DNA of 64,000 nt from Limonium bicolor (taxonomy: Eukaryota; Streptophyta; Magnoliopsida; Caryophyllales; Plumbaginaceae). The stretch's first letter is position 1. Each line of letters opens with the position of its first letter. Positions 12,996 to 26,921 of the stretch are shown here, piece after piece. The notes beneath the pieces were generated by a model. It ran no database searches. It saw only the letters and a list, made by a program, of their open reading frames with translations, and was not told where the DNA came from. The stretch lies in NCBI GenBank assembly GCA_023374045.1, contig CM041779.1, forward strand, positions 268,532,131 through 268,596,130, read 5' to 3'. The position numbers and the translations under genes are program-made.

Positions 12996-15900
12996 TGAAA
13001 ACCCCAAACCTTAATATGTTAGTTAATTATATAATTATTATATTTTAAGGCTATTAAGTCCTAAGAACATGTGGGAGAAATTCCGAAGTAAACGAATCAA
13101 ATAATGAATTAAAAAGCACAAACGAGGCTTAAAAGCACGTTCTCTCGAAAAACCGAAAAACATGACTTTAAACGTTTAAAACGGACTTTATAATTATAGT
13201 TGATTTTATAACTATAATATATACTAATTAGAGTCTAAGAGTTTTTTAGAAACAAAAAAAATATTCCGGAAACCGGACCCGAACTGTTAAAACTGACAGT
13301 TCGGGAATTAACGGGTTTTATCTGCTAATGACCAAGTGCCACTCTCTCACATTGTAAAATAAAATTAGACTTTTCTTCCCCTCTCCTTGTGTCTCACGTG
13401 AGGACAACCCCTCTCTTTCTCTATTTTAAATTACTCCACTTTACTCACTAAACTACAAAACAATAAAATACTACTCCCTCACACTCTCTTCCTTATTCTC
13501 TTCACATCACCGTCTATTTCCCCCTCCCCCCCATCTCTCTTTCTCTGTTCTGTGTCCCAGCCATGGCGATTTACAAGCCAAGGAAAAACCCCAACTTCTT
13601 CTCCTTGTAACTTCATCATCCTAGCTCCAAATCAAGAAACTTTTACACAAAATACTCCTCTCATCTTGGGGATCATTTTGCACCTTTCAAAATCTCAAAA
13701 CTCCATACTTCATCTCCATGGGTGTACCACATTTTGAAGAGAAAACTTCATATTCTTGAAGCCAATCATCTTCTTGTTGTTCTAAGGTAAGAAACAACTC
13801 AAAAATCTGTTCGTTCCCCCATCCCTTTTTTTAGGGTGACCGATTTAATGTGTGCTAAACACCATTGTTTCTCTTCATCAAGCTTGTTAAACCTTCAAGA
13901 AGTGTTGGAGCTAGCCCTAATTCCATTGCCAAATTTCATTTTGAAATAGAAGGTAATTCCCTCCAATGTGTTCAAGTAATTTCTAATTCTCTAGGGTTAA
14001 TGGAATGATATTCATAAACCCTAAATACTCATTGTGGCTATCTTGGCTTGGTCATTAGTGTAGCAATTTATCCCGTTGAGTACCGATTGAGGAACAAGAG
14101 TAAAGAGAAGGGGAAAGGTTGAAAAGAAAAAAAAAACAAGGTAATTAACTTACCTTCAACTAATGTGTGAGCTATGAATGTGTTTTGTTTTAGTGCAAAT
14201 AAATGTTGAGTGTAATGTAGGTGTTGCTAATAATATGAGGAAATTCAGTGTTTAATTTGATGTTGTTTAAGAGCCAAACCTTAAGGGTTATGTATATTGT
14301 GGTGTTGTTGTCAAATGATGGGATTTGTATAAATTAGTGTTTTGGAATGAGTTGATGTCAGAGTGTTTTGGTGGGCTAAATAATGTGGGGAAACATGTAA
14401 AACTATAGGGAGATCATGCCAAAAATTGTATATGGTTTGGGTACATTTTTGTGTTGGAAACGTCACTGTAAAATGAATTTTCTGGCACGTCCGAATTCCG
14501 TCCGGACTTGGAGTTCGGACATGCCTCGTTGCGTTAAAAATTTTCTGGGTTTCGAGTGATGTCCGGACTACTGTCCGACCTTTGAGGTTCGGACCTTTAA
14601 AGAATTTTCCCAGATTTGGGTCTCTTGTGTCCGACCTTTGATGTCCGGACACAAGTTCGGACGCGTTGAAAATTTTTCTCAGATTTGCTCTCGACTTGTG
14701 TCCGACCTTAGATGTCCGGACACAAGTTCGGACGCTTGAAAATTTTTTTTCCATTTGCTTCGACCTGTGTCCGAACTTTGAAGCTCGGACACAAGTTCGG
14801 ACAATTGCCTTTTTCACCTTCTAAGTCTCGCGCTTGTGTCCGAACGTTGATGTCCGGACACAAGTTCGGACATGTCACTGTTTTCGTCATAATTTGCTCG
14901 TTTGAGCCCCGTTTTGACTTCCGTTTGCGGGGGTTTTGTCTAGAACATGTAGGTGAGTTATAATAACAACAATAAAAGATGGAAAGATCATAATAAAGTG
15001 TGAAAGAATAACACTAGAATGTGAAGTAACAAATTAATAAAGGTCTAGTACATTAATTAACCGACGTTACTAAATGTGTACAGGATTCTCCAACGGTGGA
15101 AACCAATCACAGCAAGGACCAAAGTATGGTTTCTTGCAGTCTGTTGCCTACCGTTTTACACCAGCTTGTGTGTTGTTTGTTTTTTCTGAGTGTTTACAAC
15201 CTTGTAAGATTAAATCATGAAATGAGTTTACAGTTCTTATTATTAATGTTACGTGTGCGTACCGATACCCGTAACCTCGAATGCGGGCTAACTGTTAACT
15301 AACCAAAGCTAGGAACGTAAGAAACGGTATCCGGTAGTAACATTCCACCTAAGGAACGTTCTAAAAACCAAGCTATGTGTGTTTGGTTGTGGTGGGTGTT
15401 GTGATTTATGTATTGCTTCCTTTGTATGTCTAACTGGACTTAAACACGTACTTGTGAGAGAGTGTGCTAAGCTCCCACTGTGGGACTTCTAACAAGTGCC
15501 AACGGGGGGAGTGAGGAATCCGATCGTTCGGTCACGCGTGTATGTATGGGGTCGATATCTGAATCAGATTCGGCTCTCTCCCTATGTTAGGGTTGTTTTC
15601 CTTTTTGGACTTCAACCTCCCATTAGCTTAGCCAAAGCTTGCTTACCTGACTTCCACTCGGGCTAGGGGGAAATTATGTGTTGATGTGTTCGAGTCTTTA
15701 TACCTGTCTCATCTCTTAAGTTAAGTTATTCATCCGACTAACGAAACAGTAATGTGATATGTGATAAGCTTAACATGAGAATGAAGTCGTTCTCTAGGCT
15801 TACTAAGTTGACTAACCATGTTGAGTTATTTCCTAAAGTGAATTGAATCACTATGTACGTGTTTGTTATTGTTCTGCAATAATTCCTGTTGAGTATATGC

Positions 15901-16398
15901 ATGTTTTATGTTTAAAATCAACGCCATGTTTATCACGACCATTAGTTGCGTGTATCCCGGTAGTCAGCGGGCTGCACGTTAACCATGCCAGCAAAAGGTT
16001 GCTGACCCCCTTTGGGGGCTATGTTTATTTGCAGGATGAGGATCGAGGAAGCAGAATGGCTTTAGATCCTAGGTTGATGATACTTTTGTTATTTTTGGAT
16101 ATTGGACCCGAGTAGTGTCTGTACACTCGAGGTCTTATATTTTGGCGGATGTAGAGTTAGTTGGTGATTTTTTGTACAGTTACACTCGGTATATTGTGAT
16201 TCTTTTGGATAGGTGATTTTTGTAAGGTTGTAATTATGCTCGGGATTCTCGTAATCAGACCGATATATTGTATGTAACTGCCTTGTTAGCCACGTGGTGG
16301 CTAACGGCGTGTAACACCGCCCTTTGTGGTATATGGTCAAGTTAGGATTTCCGCTGCGATTATTGATTAAGTGTGAAGGTTACGGTTGGGGTGTTACA
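12996..16398 (+). mobile_element. Solo LTR C, nested in solo LTR B
   Basis: Starts TGAAAACCCCAAACC and ends GGGGTGTTACA (3403 bp). The flanks are ATTAT (12991-12995) and ATCAT (16399-16403), a duplication with one mismatch. Order inside: leader with a strong donor-like TCTAAG/GTAAGAAAC at 13787, a six-unit hairpin array (14489-14871), conserved blocks around 15118-15160, and the conserved 3' hairpin at 15955-16020. It is shorter and more diverged than solo LTR A and probably belongs to a sister subfamily. Confidence 0.88.
14489..14871 (+). repeat. Hairpin array: six palindromic units at ~69-bp period
   Basis: Units start near 14489, 14560, 14629, 14699, 14767 and 14836. The later four have the form TGTCCGAMCTT...GTCCGGACACAAGTTCGGAC, in which TGTCCGAAC-like and GTTCGGACA arms pair around a TCCGGA core. 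Palindromes are about 35 bp; the spacers are T- and A-rich with a GAAAATTTTT run. A reverse-strand 168-codon frame here comes from the near-69-bp (multiple of three) period. Confidence 0.9.
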
Positions 16399-19100
16399 AT
16401 CATAGATACCACCCTCTCACTCCAATAAACACGCGTGCCCGGTCTACCCGGATCCTCTCGTCCCCCCAATAGTTAGCATTAGTCAAATTCTCATAATCCC
16501 TTCCTTTGTCACCTCGCGACATCACTTTGATGTAGTTAACAATCAATAAGGTAGTTATAAATTTATATCACACTCATATACATCCATCCTCTCAATCTCC
16601 TTGAGTTCTCCATTCATGATCCAATTTCCATTCCTCGTATATTAGGCTACTCTACTGAGTAGTTAGCAGCACGACAAACATCAAGACGGATAAATCACCA
16701 CGCAATTACGAGCAACAATAATAGTCCAGTTTACATGCTTTAATCTTGGGGGTCGTTTTTTCACACAAACACTAGCACACAAGCCGAGTATAACTCGGTA
16801 GCAAGAAGGCTACAAGAACCATACCGTACACACCGAGAGGAAGCTCGCCTAACTCCCGGATGTCATCTCAATTATCGTCCCGACTATCTCGATCCTATAA
16901 TGGATCAACCGAGAGAGTCATTTATTTACACTTATTACGAGAACATACATGTAATATAATTGGTAAGTTTAATTAAGAGGAAACTGGAAAAAAATTGATA
17001 ACTCTAGACAAATATTATTTTGTTATTCCTTCTGCAATTTCTTTCATTAATCAATTTTTTTGTTAAAACACACTTAAAAATCTTAACTAACTATTTCTTT
17101 CTATATTAACAACTCGTATCTCCAATTTTAAATTAATTTAACTCATTACTACCTTTTTCTTTTAAACTCTCTGATTAACATTTATATACCGATACAATTT
17201 AAATTAACCAGTACCAAAATTATTGAATTAACAAAACAACACCACTTTACCGCTTAATCATTTAATCTCCAGTCTTATCAATTGAATACCAGTTTTCCCA
17301 AAATAAGTTGATAAAAATGCAATAAACCACAATTAAAATTTTTTTTCCTGCTTACCAATCAATCACTCACTTACACAAACAAATGCAATTAAAAACTTAA
17401 AAATCTCAATTAACTGTTTATTCATCAATCGTGATTATTAACATATTAAACTAATAACTTTTAGCTCAGTAACAATAGGACTAAAGAAAAAAATTTAGTT
17501 CTCTTTTAAAACCATGACAACCATTAACCACATATTAATTCTAGAAATCAAGACTATCTATATCTCATTTTCAGATTTCCAAAACCGAAATATACGGAAT
17601 ACTTTGCTATAATTTATCGGTGTTTGACCACAAAATAGAACTATCATATTTATCATTTAATCACTAAAATAATTACTATTTAGGTACTCTTTTCTTCATG
17701 CTTATTTAACAAATTATCTTACCTCCTAACTTACGTTTAATCAACCAAAAGAATACTTAGGTTCAATACGCAGCTTATGGTTCTTTCCTTTCAATTCTGA
17801 ACAGCAAGATAACTCATATGCTATTTTTTTTCTAAACAGCAGAGACTTGATACTGCCTATAATATTTTCCTTCACAAGGTGAGATAAAATAAATTAATTA
17901 TCTTCTAATGTTGACAGCAGCTTTAGAGAAGAGGAACTCCATCACTGTTATAAAATTACATTCTAGACTGGTTTTTGATGTTAGTGCAGCCACGTCAAGA
18001 GGATGAACAAGCTCAGATTTTTTTTTACCATTTACCCAGAATATCCACAGGCACAGAAAAATTCCTTTAACTGTTTAAATGTTTTTCATTGTCAAAACAT
18101 GTATATAAAATTTAGCACTGTATTAATTAAACTAACAACTCTCGGTGAACCAGTATAAGGATGAAGAACAGATTACGAAACTAAGGATTCATGGCAAACA
18201 GAAGCAAAGTTTTGCTTACCTTAACAAGGAAAACTTTGAAACCAGTTTTGGGTTTATTCCCGTTGTTGATTTAGGCCAGACTACAGCATATCTTTTTAAT
18301 TGATGTTTTTTTTTCTTTAAACAGAAACCCACCTCTACATTCTTCTCCAGTTTCAGATCAAGAGGCATTTTTTTTCCTGTTCTCCCCCCTTTAATTGTTA
18401 CCAAACCACCATCAACCAGTTCAACACATAGATCATTTATAGATCTACGCCATGGCAATAAGTCCAGGCATGTTAATGGAGATTGAAAGAAGAATCGGCA
18501 AGAATGGGTGTGTCTGATTTTGATTTATACAGCAAAGAAAATATAGAGAGTGAAGTATGTATACTTCTAGTTCACTAGTTTAGATTCGTAAAATTACCGT
18601 AGAGAATGGAAAGAATCAGCAGGCATAGATTTGTATGTTCCTTGTTTACCAGCTGGATTTGTTGTTCGGCAGATGAAGGAATGAAGACAACACATGTATG
18701 TTTCCTTGTCCACCCGTGAAAATGGTTGTTCCTTGTTCACCAGTTGATTCCAAATTACCGTTAACAGAGTGTGAAGGAAGGGAGGCTGAGATGTGCGCAT
18801 TCTGGTGAGAGTTGTAGTGATTTACCCTCTTCAAAGGTGTAGATACAAGAATGTTCTGGATACAGAAATTGAAGCTGGACCAAAACATGTATATTCTTGT
18901 TTGGCAGTTTTATAGTTTTATCTACAGAGGTGTGGACGAAAAGGAAAAGCAGAGAGTAGACCATGGATGTTCCATTCTTGCCAATTTGAACTTCAGAAAG
19001 AAGAGAATAAAGAGATGATGTGGAGAGAGCAGTGAGAGAGTGAACGCGTAGAACACTTGCTGATAGGGTTTAGGACAGAAGAGACTGAAAAGAAGAAATC

Positions 19101-19115
19101 AGTATGGTTGTTTTG
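19101..19115. repeat. 15-bp target-site duplication (left) of the LINE
   Basis: AGTATGGTTGTTTTG at 19101-19115 is repeated at 25540-25554, immediately after the LINE's A tail. A duplication of this length next to a 3' A run is the mark of target-primed reverse transcription. Confidence 0.93.
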
Positions 19116-19734
19116 CAGTACATGGGCACTACACGAAAAACAAAAAAAAAAAACAGAAAAAAAAAAGAGAGAAAAGGTTTCAAAGTACGCGCCCCCACCG
19201 CTACAAGAAACCCTAACCCGTTCTTCTTCCTCGTTGAAATTCCGGCCAATGAGAGGAAGATTATAGCTCATAATGAGCTATTTGCACAGATTTGTGCTAG
19301 ACCTGCAGAAGATTTGGAGTATGAGTCGAGAGAGGAGGGGAGTATTCAATGTGAGGAAAGAGATTGTGAGAGGAAGATCGAGAGACGGAGCACGCGGTCT
19401 GGGCGGATGTCGAATCTGGAGTCAATTGGAGCCGGTGAGCAGAGTCGACAACAGCACGGCAAGAAAGAGACTGGAAGAGGAGGAAGTTTGGTACCGGTTG
19501 GATCAAATTGGAGGTAGATCTATCCCTCGATCTTCTGACCTAACTCTTGAATTCTCTGATGCAAAATCTTCAGATAATCCATCACTTGCAGTAGAAATTC
19601 TTTCTATTAGCTACAGGAGAAAGATAATTAGAGTTAGATATATTTTGATATATGATGTGAGAAATCTCCTTGTTCGACTTTCTTCCCCTTTCGTCCTTTC
19701 GAAAACCTGCATCTCTGATAGACTGAAACCAAAT

Positions 19735-21253
19735 ATGGAAAACATCATCAACAGTTGGAATAATCTCAAACTCCATCCTGCTGAATCGAAGAGCTCTAAT
19801 ACAGAACCGCTTATAATCGAACCTTCTCACCCAGATATCAAAAAATCCCTCTTTGGCAAGGTCTGGCACCCAAATCGAATTCATGCCAGACAAATGCTAA
19901 ATTTCATGACTCAAATATGGAAGCCCAAACCCTACCTCCGAGTCAATGAAGTCGAGTACAACTGTTTCTCTCCTTCATGTTCTCAAGTGAAAATGAAGCT
20001 ATCCACATCCGCTCGAATGGCCCTTGGCATTTTCAGAACCGTTTGTTAGCTTTGATGCCTCTCAATCCCTTGCTTAGCTATGCAGAGCACAACCCGAGAA
20101 CTATCAAGATCTGGGCTGGTGTTCATGGTCTCCCGATTGGCTTCTGCAACAAACCTTCAGCTATCCTCTCTCGCCCAGAGGTTAGGGAAATTCATCGAAG
20201 TTCCGGATAAGGTAAATCCCATGACCTCTAGAGTTCTCAGATTTAGGATAGAAATTCCTGTGGCCGAACCCTTGTGTAGAGTGATGTTAGTCACTACTGG
20301 TCAAACAAAAAGAGTTTGTCGGGCCTCCTACGAAAACCTACCTAGTTTCTGTTATATCTGTGGTAAACTCACTCATGTGATGAATGAATGTAAAGTGATC
20401 AAGACCAACCCTAAAGATGCTGACAAATTTGGACCTTGGATGAGGGCTGAAAATGCTAGCCTCTTATCCCCAGCTTCTGAAGAATTACTTTTTCAACAAT
20501 GGAAGGCCGAAGGGCTCATAAGAGATGATTATCTGTTAGCCGCTCCAATTACTTGCTTATCTACCGAATCTGCTCCCAGAATCAATGTTGATCTGTCTTT
20601 GGCCATGAATCCCCCTCATAATTTCAATCTTAACTTCAATCCAAGAACTGTTACCCCTTTCTACCTTTAACAGACCTTTGTTTCCTTCACCTCTAAGAGC
20701 CATCCCGCCCAATCCTGTGCCCCCTCGTTACCCAGCTACTCAATTTCTGAACATCCCTCTTATTCCTAAAGCTTCAAACTTCAGACCTTATCAACCCACC
20801 CAGAACATCTCCCAACCTTTTATTACCCCCCACTCCTCACTGCCCGTCATCACAACAAATTCCCCCCTCTCAATATCATCCTATCCTTGGGAATTTAACC
20901 CCTCAGATTTCTGTTCAAGCTTCTGGAGTCCCAAGAACCCAAATCCTCCTCAACCCTCTCAGAATAATCAGATTTACCAAAACTTCGACTGGAATGCTTC
21001 CCTCTCTGAATTTGGATTACATGTACAAGATAAACCCAACAGCCCTGAGTCTATTAATCAAAATCCGCCCATGACTATTAGTCAAATCTTGCAAGAAGCT
21101 GAAGATAAAACAAGGCCTTCCTCTGATGTCATGTTTATCCCTACCCATTCTGATGAAGCCAATCTCATTGCCCAAAGACCTGGAAAACAGAAATTACACC
21201 CCTCCTCCCTTCTTGGCCCTTCCAAAACCCTCTTCAAAAAAAGAAAGTATTGA
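19735..21253 (+). pseudogene. LINE ORF1: RNA-binding protein, DUF4283-like with CCHC knuckle
   Basis: ORF1 proteins of plant L1 elements coat the element's RNA and assist target-primed reverse transcription. The first ATG in the main frame is 19735. The N-terminal half resembles the DUF4283 domain (tryptophan-rich patches such as IRSNGPWHFQNRLL and IKIWAGVHGLP). A zinc knuckle of form CX2CX4HX4C (CYICGKLTHVMNEC) lies near 20350-20391. The C-terminal third is rich in Pro, Asn and Ser and carries no recognisable fold. The frame shifts near 19980, 20165 and 20670, so no single protein can be made from this copy. It is followed about 120 bp later by ORF2. Confidence 0.85.
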
Positions 21254-21374
21254 AAACCCAGCTTCTGATGATTAGATCACCCCAATCTTTTGGGGATGAA
21301 ATAGAGGAGTCTGAATCTGAAGATACTTCCCTCATTAAGGCAGACCTTGCTAGTCAGCAAGGCTGCCACCCAAA

Positions 21375-24300
21375 ATGAGTTGCATAACCCTCAAACTGCC
21401 GGGGCTTGGGTCGGCCCCAGGCAGTTTTCTTGGGTTTCGGGTTTACTTAAAATCCACAAACCTGAGATAGTTTTCTTAATGGAGACCCATAGATCCTCTG
21501 CTGAAATGGATCAAATTTTGAGCAAGTGGGTTCTGTATAATGGATTCAGTGTTGCTAGTAAAGGAAGAAGTGGGGGCCTTGCTTTACTCTGGAAAAAAGA
21601 GGTTCTTCTCACCTTAGTCAATTCATCTTCCCAACACATTACGGTGGATGTCACTCTCCCAGGTATGAATACTTTTCATTTTACGGGTTTTTATGGGTGG
21701 GCTAATTGGAATTTAAAATATCTTTCTTGGAAATTGATTCTTGCGCTTAGGCATCAAGTTAGGATCCCTTGGATCTTAGCAGGGGATTTCAATCAAATAA
21801 TGTTTGAGAAGGAAAAAGAAGGTGGTAGACTTAGGAGTGATTCGGTTATGGCTCCTTTTAGGAAAGTTATTAGGGATACTGGGCTTATTGATGCGGGCTT
21901 CATTGGCTCCCCTTTCACTTTTACCAATTGTCAACCAGATCCTTACCTTTATGTTAGTAGGCTAGATAGAGTCTTTATCTCCACAGATGCCCAAAACCTC
22001 TTTCCTCTCCTGTCTGTCCAACATCTTCCTAGAGAGCATTCTGACCACTGTCCTATCCTCATTAAGCTTCTAGGTTCCCACAAAAAACCTGGTCACATTT
22101 TTAGATTTGAAGACATGTGGTTAATGGAGGAAAAGTGCAAAAAATTGTTACACAGATTGTTGGGGGCCTAATAACCATAACCTTTTGGAAAACATCAACA
22201 CTTGTAGAAAGAAACTCCAAGCTTGGAATGGGTGGAACATCTATAAAGTCAGGAATAAAATCAAGAGCAAAACCAAAGAGCTCCACAAGATTAACCTTGT
22301 TAGACAGACCATTGGAAGCATCTCAAATAGGAAAAGACTGCTATCTGAGATCGAAATGCTCCAATATAAAGAGGAGTTATGGTGGAAGCAAAGAGCTAGG
22401 GACAAATGGCTTAAAGAAGGGGACAAAAACTCAGCTTACTTTCACTCCAAAGCTTCAGCCAACAAAAAGAAAAATACCATCTTTGGTTTGGAGCAAGAGA
22501 ATGGGAATATGGTTTACTCTTGGGAGGAGATTGATAATACTGCCACCACTTATTTTCAGAATCTCTTTAAGGCCACCAACTTAGACAGCTCTGAACCCTT
22601 TTGTAATCTAGTGGGCAACATCCTCAATGAGGATCAGAAGGCTTCCTTAACCTTAGAGTATAACCAAGATGAAATTCTCCTGGCTGTGAAGAACCTAGGA
22701 TCGAATAAAGCTCCTGGACCCGATGGTTTTAATGGGAAGTTCTACAAGCATTTCTGGAGTATTATTGGAAACCAAATCATCCAGGTTTCCTTAAATATCC
22801 TCAATGGCCAACCAATCCCTCCTTCTCTCAATGACTACTACATTACTCTCATCCCAAAGACCCCGGGGGCCACCCACCTAAACAATTTCAGACCGATAGA
22901 CCTGTGCAACTTCACCTACAAAATCATTACAAAAGTCCTTGCCAATAGATTGCAAAATATCCTCCCTGATATCATCTCTGAAAATCAATCAGGTTTTGTC
23001 AAAAATAGACTTATTTCTGACAATATTATCCTGGCAGGAGAATTATATCACAGAATTCAAAGTCCCAAGCCACAAAAAAACCTCTGTTTGCTTGTAAGAT
23101 TGATCTAAGCAAAGCGTATGATAGATTGGAGTGGACTTTTATAAATGACCTGCTCAAGGCCATGGGATTTCCTGATCATTGGAGAGTTCCTGTCATGAAC
23201 TGTATCTCCTCTGTCAAAGGTTCGGTCATTATTAATGGAATTCCAGGCAAACCTTTTATCCAACAAAGGGGGATTCGCCAAGGTGATCCCCTGTCCCCCT
23301 TCATCTTCATCTTAGCCCAGGAAGCTCTTTCCAGAGCCATCAACCGAGCCATGTGTGATAACCTCTACCTAGGTATTAGTGTCAACAATGCCACCCCTCC
23401 CATCTCCCATTTATCCTTTGCAGATGACATGATTCTCTATGGGATTGCTACTCCTCAAAATGTTAACCATCTAGCCAATATCCTTTTCAGTTTCCTAAAA
23501 GCCTCTGGGCATGAAAAAACCACCAAAAATCAGAAATCATTTTCAGCAAAAAAGTAAACCTGCAAGCTAAAACCCAAATGGCAAATGCTTTGAATGTCCA
23601 AGTGGTTACCCATTTCAAAAAATACCCGGGCCTCCCTACAAAAATTGGCAGAAATAAGAATGAAGCCTACGGCTACATTCTTGATGCGATCAGGAAGAGA
23701 ATCCATAACTGGAATAGGCCCATGTCCCAAGCTGCTAGATCAGTTCTTACTACCAGTGTGCTCATGGCTATACCCCCCTGTCTATGTCTATACTGAGAAT
23801 TCCAGACCATATCACAAAGAAAATAGATTCAATGATAGCTCAGTTCTGGTGGGCTGGGAACTCGACTAAAAAACCCCTCTATTGGACAAAATGGGAGCAG
23901 ATCTGTTACAAAAAAGAAAATGGAGGATTAGGTTTCAGATTTACTAAGGACTTCAACCAAGCTCTTTTAGCCAAGCAAATTTGGAACCTTATCAAAAACC
24001 CAAATACTCTGGTAGCTAGAATCCTAAAAGCAATATATTATCCCTCATCTTCTATCCTTACAGCCACTACTTCCAAGAAAGATAGCCCCATCTGGAAATC
24101 CATATTATCAAGTATGCCTCTCATCAGAATGGGGCTCAGAAAGGAAATAGGAAATGGTATTGAGACAAACATTTGGAACTCTCCTTGGCTTCCCAGAGAT
24201 GGCAACTTTAAGATCATCTCCCCAATTGGAAACAGAAGGAGTAATCTGAAAGTCAGAACCCTGATGAATGAGGACGGACAGTCTTGGAATAGGGAGATTA

Positions 24301-25481
24301 TTAATCGAACCTTCCTCCACATTGACAGAACAGACATCCTTGAGAGCCGCTTCAATGCTGAGAAGGAAGACGAATGGATCTGGCACTACTCCACGGATAA
24401 AAAATATTCAGTAAGACAAGGTTACATGCTGCTACAAGACAACAAGAAGGAGATCAACTCCTCCAACACCAACCGAGGCCCCTGGGATGTTATCTCAAGG
24501 GTCTCTGACAAATTATGCCCTCCTAGGGTGAAACTTCTATTGTGGAAATTCCTAAATAACAAGCTCCCGTGTATGGCTAATATAGCAAAAAGAATTGGGG
24601 AAAAGGAAAGTGCCACTTTTGTGGTAACACAGATACGGATACCCATGCCATATTTCTCTGCTGGACTAGTAGTCAATTCTGGGACAAACTAGTGAATCTT
24701 GATGATATTCCAGGTTACAGAAGTGGAGCTATCCAAGATTGGCTGATCCACAAAGCTCAAAGATGGTCTAAGTTGAAACTCTCTATGATAGCCAATTCGA
24801 TTTGGGCTATTTATGATGGGAGAAACAAAGCCAAACACAATCCTGAATTGGCGGTTATATTGTTGTATTGAATCCAATTTACATTTTTCTGCTATGTATC
24901 ACTCTAAAATGATGAGTTCAACTCAACGGATTATGAATGATGCTGCTATGGTTTTATTACAAGATGAAATTTTACTTGTAACTTCTGTAAACAGACACAA
25001 AGGAGTCTCAACAGCCTCAGGAGGTATTCTCATTGATTATGTACACAAGCCAAGAGTGGCCTTCAACATCTAGACCTTCACGAAAACACAAGATCATGAG
25101 ATGGAGATTCAAGCAATTGCAAAAGGAATTGAACTGGCTACCGAAGAAGGATTCTCCAAAATCCACATCATCATCAACAATCAGGAATCCTACATGACCT
25201 GCAACGACATTCTCAACAACAACCGGGAAAGAGGTCGCCAATTCCAGAAACTAGCAACCGGATTCCAAAGAATGAACTCCACCAAGCTGTACTCTTGTAA
25301 TTCTGAATTTAAACAATTTCCTGCTTTCTTAGTTACCAAGATTTTCAATCCATCTGTTGAATGGAAAATTTGGAAAAGGGATCATATCCCTACTGCTGTT
25401 TATCAGGCTTGTGACCTGAATTTCGATTTAAGTATTAAGACTAATAGCGGTAATGTGTGTAACCCTATGACTTTGATGTAA
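21375..25481 (+). pseudogene. LINE ORF2: APE-type endonuclease, reverse transcriptase, zf-RVT, RNase H-like tail
   Basis: ORF2 nicks the target and copies the LINE RNA. Endonuclease, about 21375-22170: METH near 21480, GDFNQI near 21784 and the catalytic SDHCPI near 22040. Reverse transcriptase, about 22600-23560: GSNKAPGPDGFNG, NFRPIDLCN, RQGDPLSP and the active site FADD (GAT GAC at 23423-23428). A connecting region with GGLGFR-type motifs and a zinc-finger RVT domain run to about 24690. The final part, to the stop at 25481, looks like a degenerate RNase H. Frame breaks lie near 21395, 22145, 23085, 23545, 23790 and 24610-24890. It is a dead copy, but less decayed than the LINE at 38340. 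Confidence 0.9.
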
Positions 25482-25539
25482 TTTCGGCGTCTATGGTTAG
25501 TTTTATATATGCAGTACGACAAGTTTATATCAAAAAAAA

Positions 25540-25554
25540 AGTATGGTTGTTTTG
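25540..25554. repeat. 15-bp target-site duplication (right) of the LINE
   Basis: Second copy of AGTATGGTTGTTTTG, overlapping the last A of the tail. Downstream sequence continues solo LTR B. Confidence 0.92.
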
Positions 25555-26921
25555 GTATGGACGCGTATGTTGCTCGCAGGTTAATTTTTTGAAAAGGAGT
25601 GTGCTACTGTAAATAATATATCTAGGTAATGGAATACCCTGCAGATTTTAACAACAGATTTTAACAACCCATAATGATTAGTATTAGGCAAATATTAGTT
25701 GTATTATAAAATATTTAGTTGTTAAGTTTTAACTAAACATAGGCTGACATAATATATTTTTAATTAATTGTTAATAAGTCTCTATTTTATTAACTCACTA
25801 ACTTAATTATTATTTTGCATACCAATTTAATATTACAAATAGTCTTCTTTTTATAAATAGTGTCCTTTTCAAATTTGTTATATCTTATCCCATATTTTAT
25901 CATTATATATTATTATTTTTTTCTCCTTCCCCACATTATTGTTTAGAAACGTTTAGAATTTAATAAACCCTTCACAAATATTATAGGTATTTATAAAATC
26001 TAATTAAGGCATAACAAGCCTATTAAAATCATATATTTCTTACTTAATCCATAATAGGACTTAATTAATAAGTTTTCTTAAATTAATGATCAATGTTTAC
26101 ATACCATTTTAATAATGCCCTTCTTATTACTTTTATGTATCTCCTTGTGTATTATGTACATTATATAATGTCATTGTTAATATTTAATTTCTCTATTTCA
26201 AGTGTTTAACAATGCTCTTTTTAACCCGTACATACGTTTATATAGGATATGCACATTTATGGTTAATTAAACTCTTTTTTTTATCTCCTTAAGATCATTT
26301 ATATTCTATTGTTCCTTTTTACATATTTAAGATATTTAACCTTTCATTAATAATCTTCATTTAATTAATTTATTAGGGTAGTTAATAATTTGGGTTATTT
26401 CATGTTCTTTCTTGTCTTATTTTCCTTATGTCATACGGCTGATTCAAGCTGGAAAACGGCCAGCTTCTCTCTTTCTTTCTTTTTTTTATGTAACATTGTA
26501 CACTTATATATTGTAACATTATGTGTTTAGGTGTTGTCACATTGGACTTGTTTCATGTGTTAGTTTTAACACATGTTATTGTTTTACCTTAGGTGTATTC
26601 CTTATGTTTATTTTTGTATGAATGGTATACTTATTATTTATTGTGATTTGTAAGTATACTTAATGATCTTGGTACATGTAACATATGTTACATTAACTTT
26701 AATGGTTGATTTGCCCGTAAAGTTATTCTTTTTTTTAGTCCATTGTTAAGTTTAATGGACTATATAAGTATGTGCATATAGATGCTTTGGTGTATGATGT
26801 GATTCTCCACCAATTTAAGTTCTTTAGTGTTTACAGTTTAAGGACTAATCCTCGTTTAAGTTCTCTTTTAATTAAATTCTCCTTTAATTAAGGTAGTTAA
26901 GGTTTGGGGTATTTCACTAAG

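Larger units (their letters stand above)
19116..25539 (+). mobile_element. Plant L1-type LINE, near full length, coding frames broken
   Basis: Bounded by a 15-bp duplication and ending in a short A run (25532-25540). It holds ORF1 (about 19735-21253) and ORF2 (about 21375-25481) in the usual order, with a ~0.6-kb 5' leader containing A-rich runs (19136-19166). It lies in solo LTR B and is therefore younger than that insertion. Several single-base frameshifts disrupt both ORFs; a few might be sequence errors. Confidence 0.93.
12046..26916 (-). mobile_element. Solo LTR B (reverse strand), carrying a nested solo LTR and a LINE
   Basis: Reads TGTAACACCC at the left end and GGGGTATTTCA at the right, the reverse complement of the family termini. 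CTAAG flanks it at 12041-12045 and 26917-26921. Subtracting solo LTR C and the LINE with their duplications leaves about 5.0 kb, one LTR. The reverse complement of the conserved hairpin block is at 12380-12452. No PBS or polypurine tract is seen. The stretches 12046-12990, 16404-19100 and 25555-26916 are this LTR only; the short frames in them are chance. Confidence 0.88.

Noticed and set aside
14311..14817. Reverse-strand 168-codon frame with repeating RTCVRTSK-like words
   Set aside because: It lies across the hairpin array; the near-69-bp period (a multiple of three) keeps the frame open by chance, and the start and end have no coding features.
14489..14871. CRISPR-like array
   Set aside because: Evenly spaced palindromes, but spacers are related to each other and the context is a plant LTR, so these are tandem hairpin repeats.
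19104..19517. Forward 137-codon frame at the LINE 5' end as a gene
   Set aside because: It starts in the target duplication and runs through A-rich leader sequence; it is part of the LINE's 5' untranslated region.
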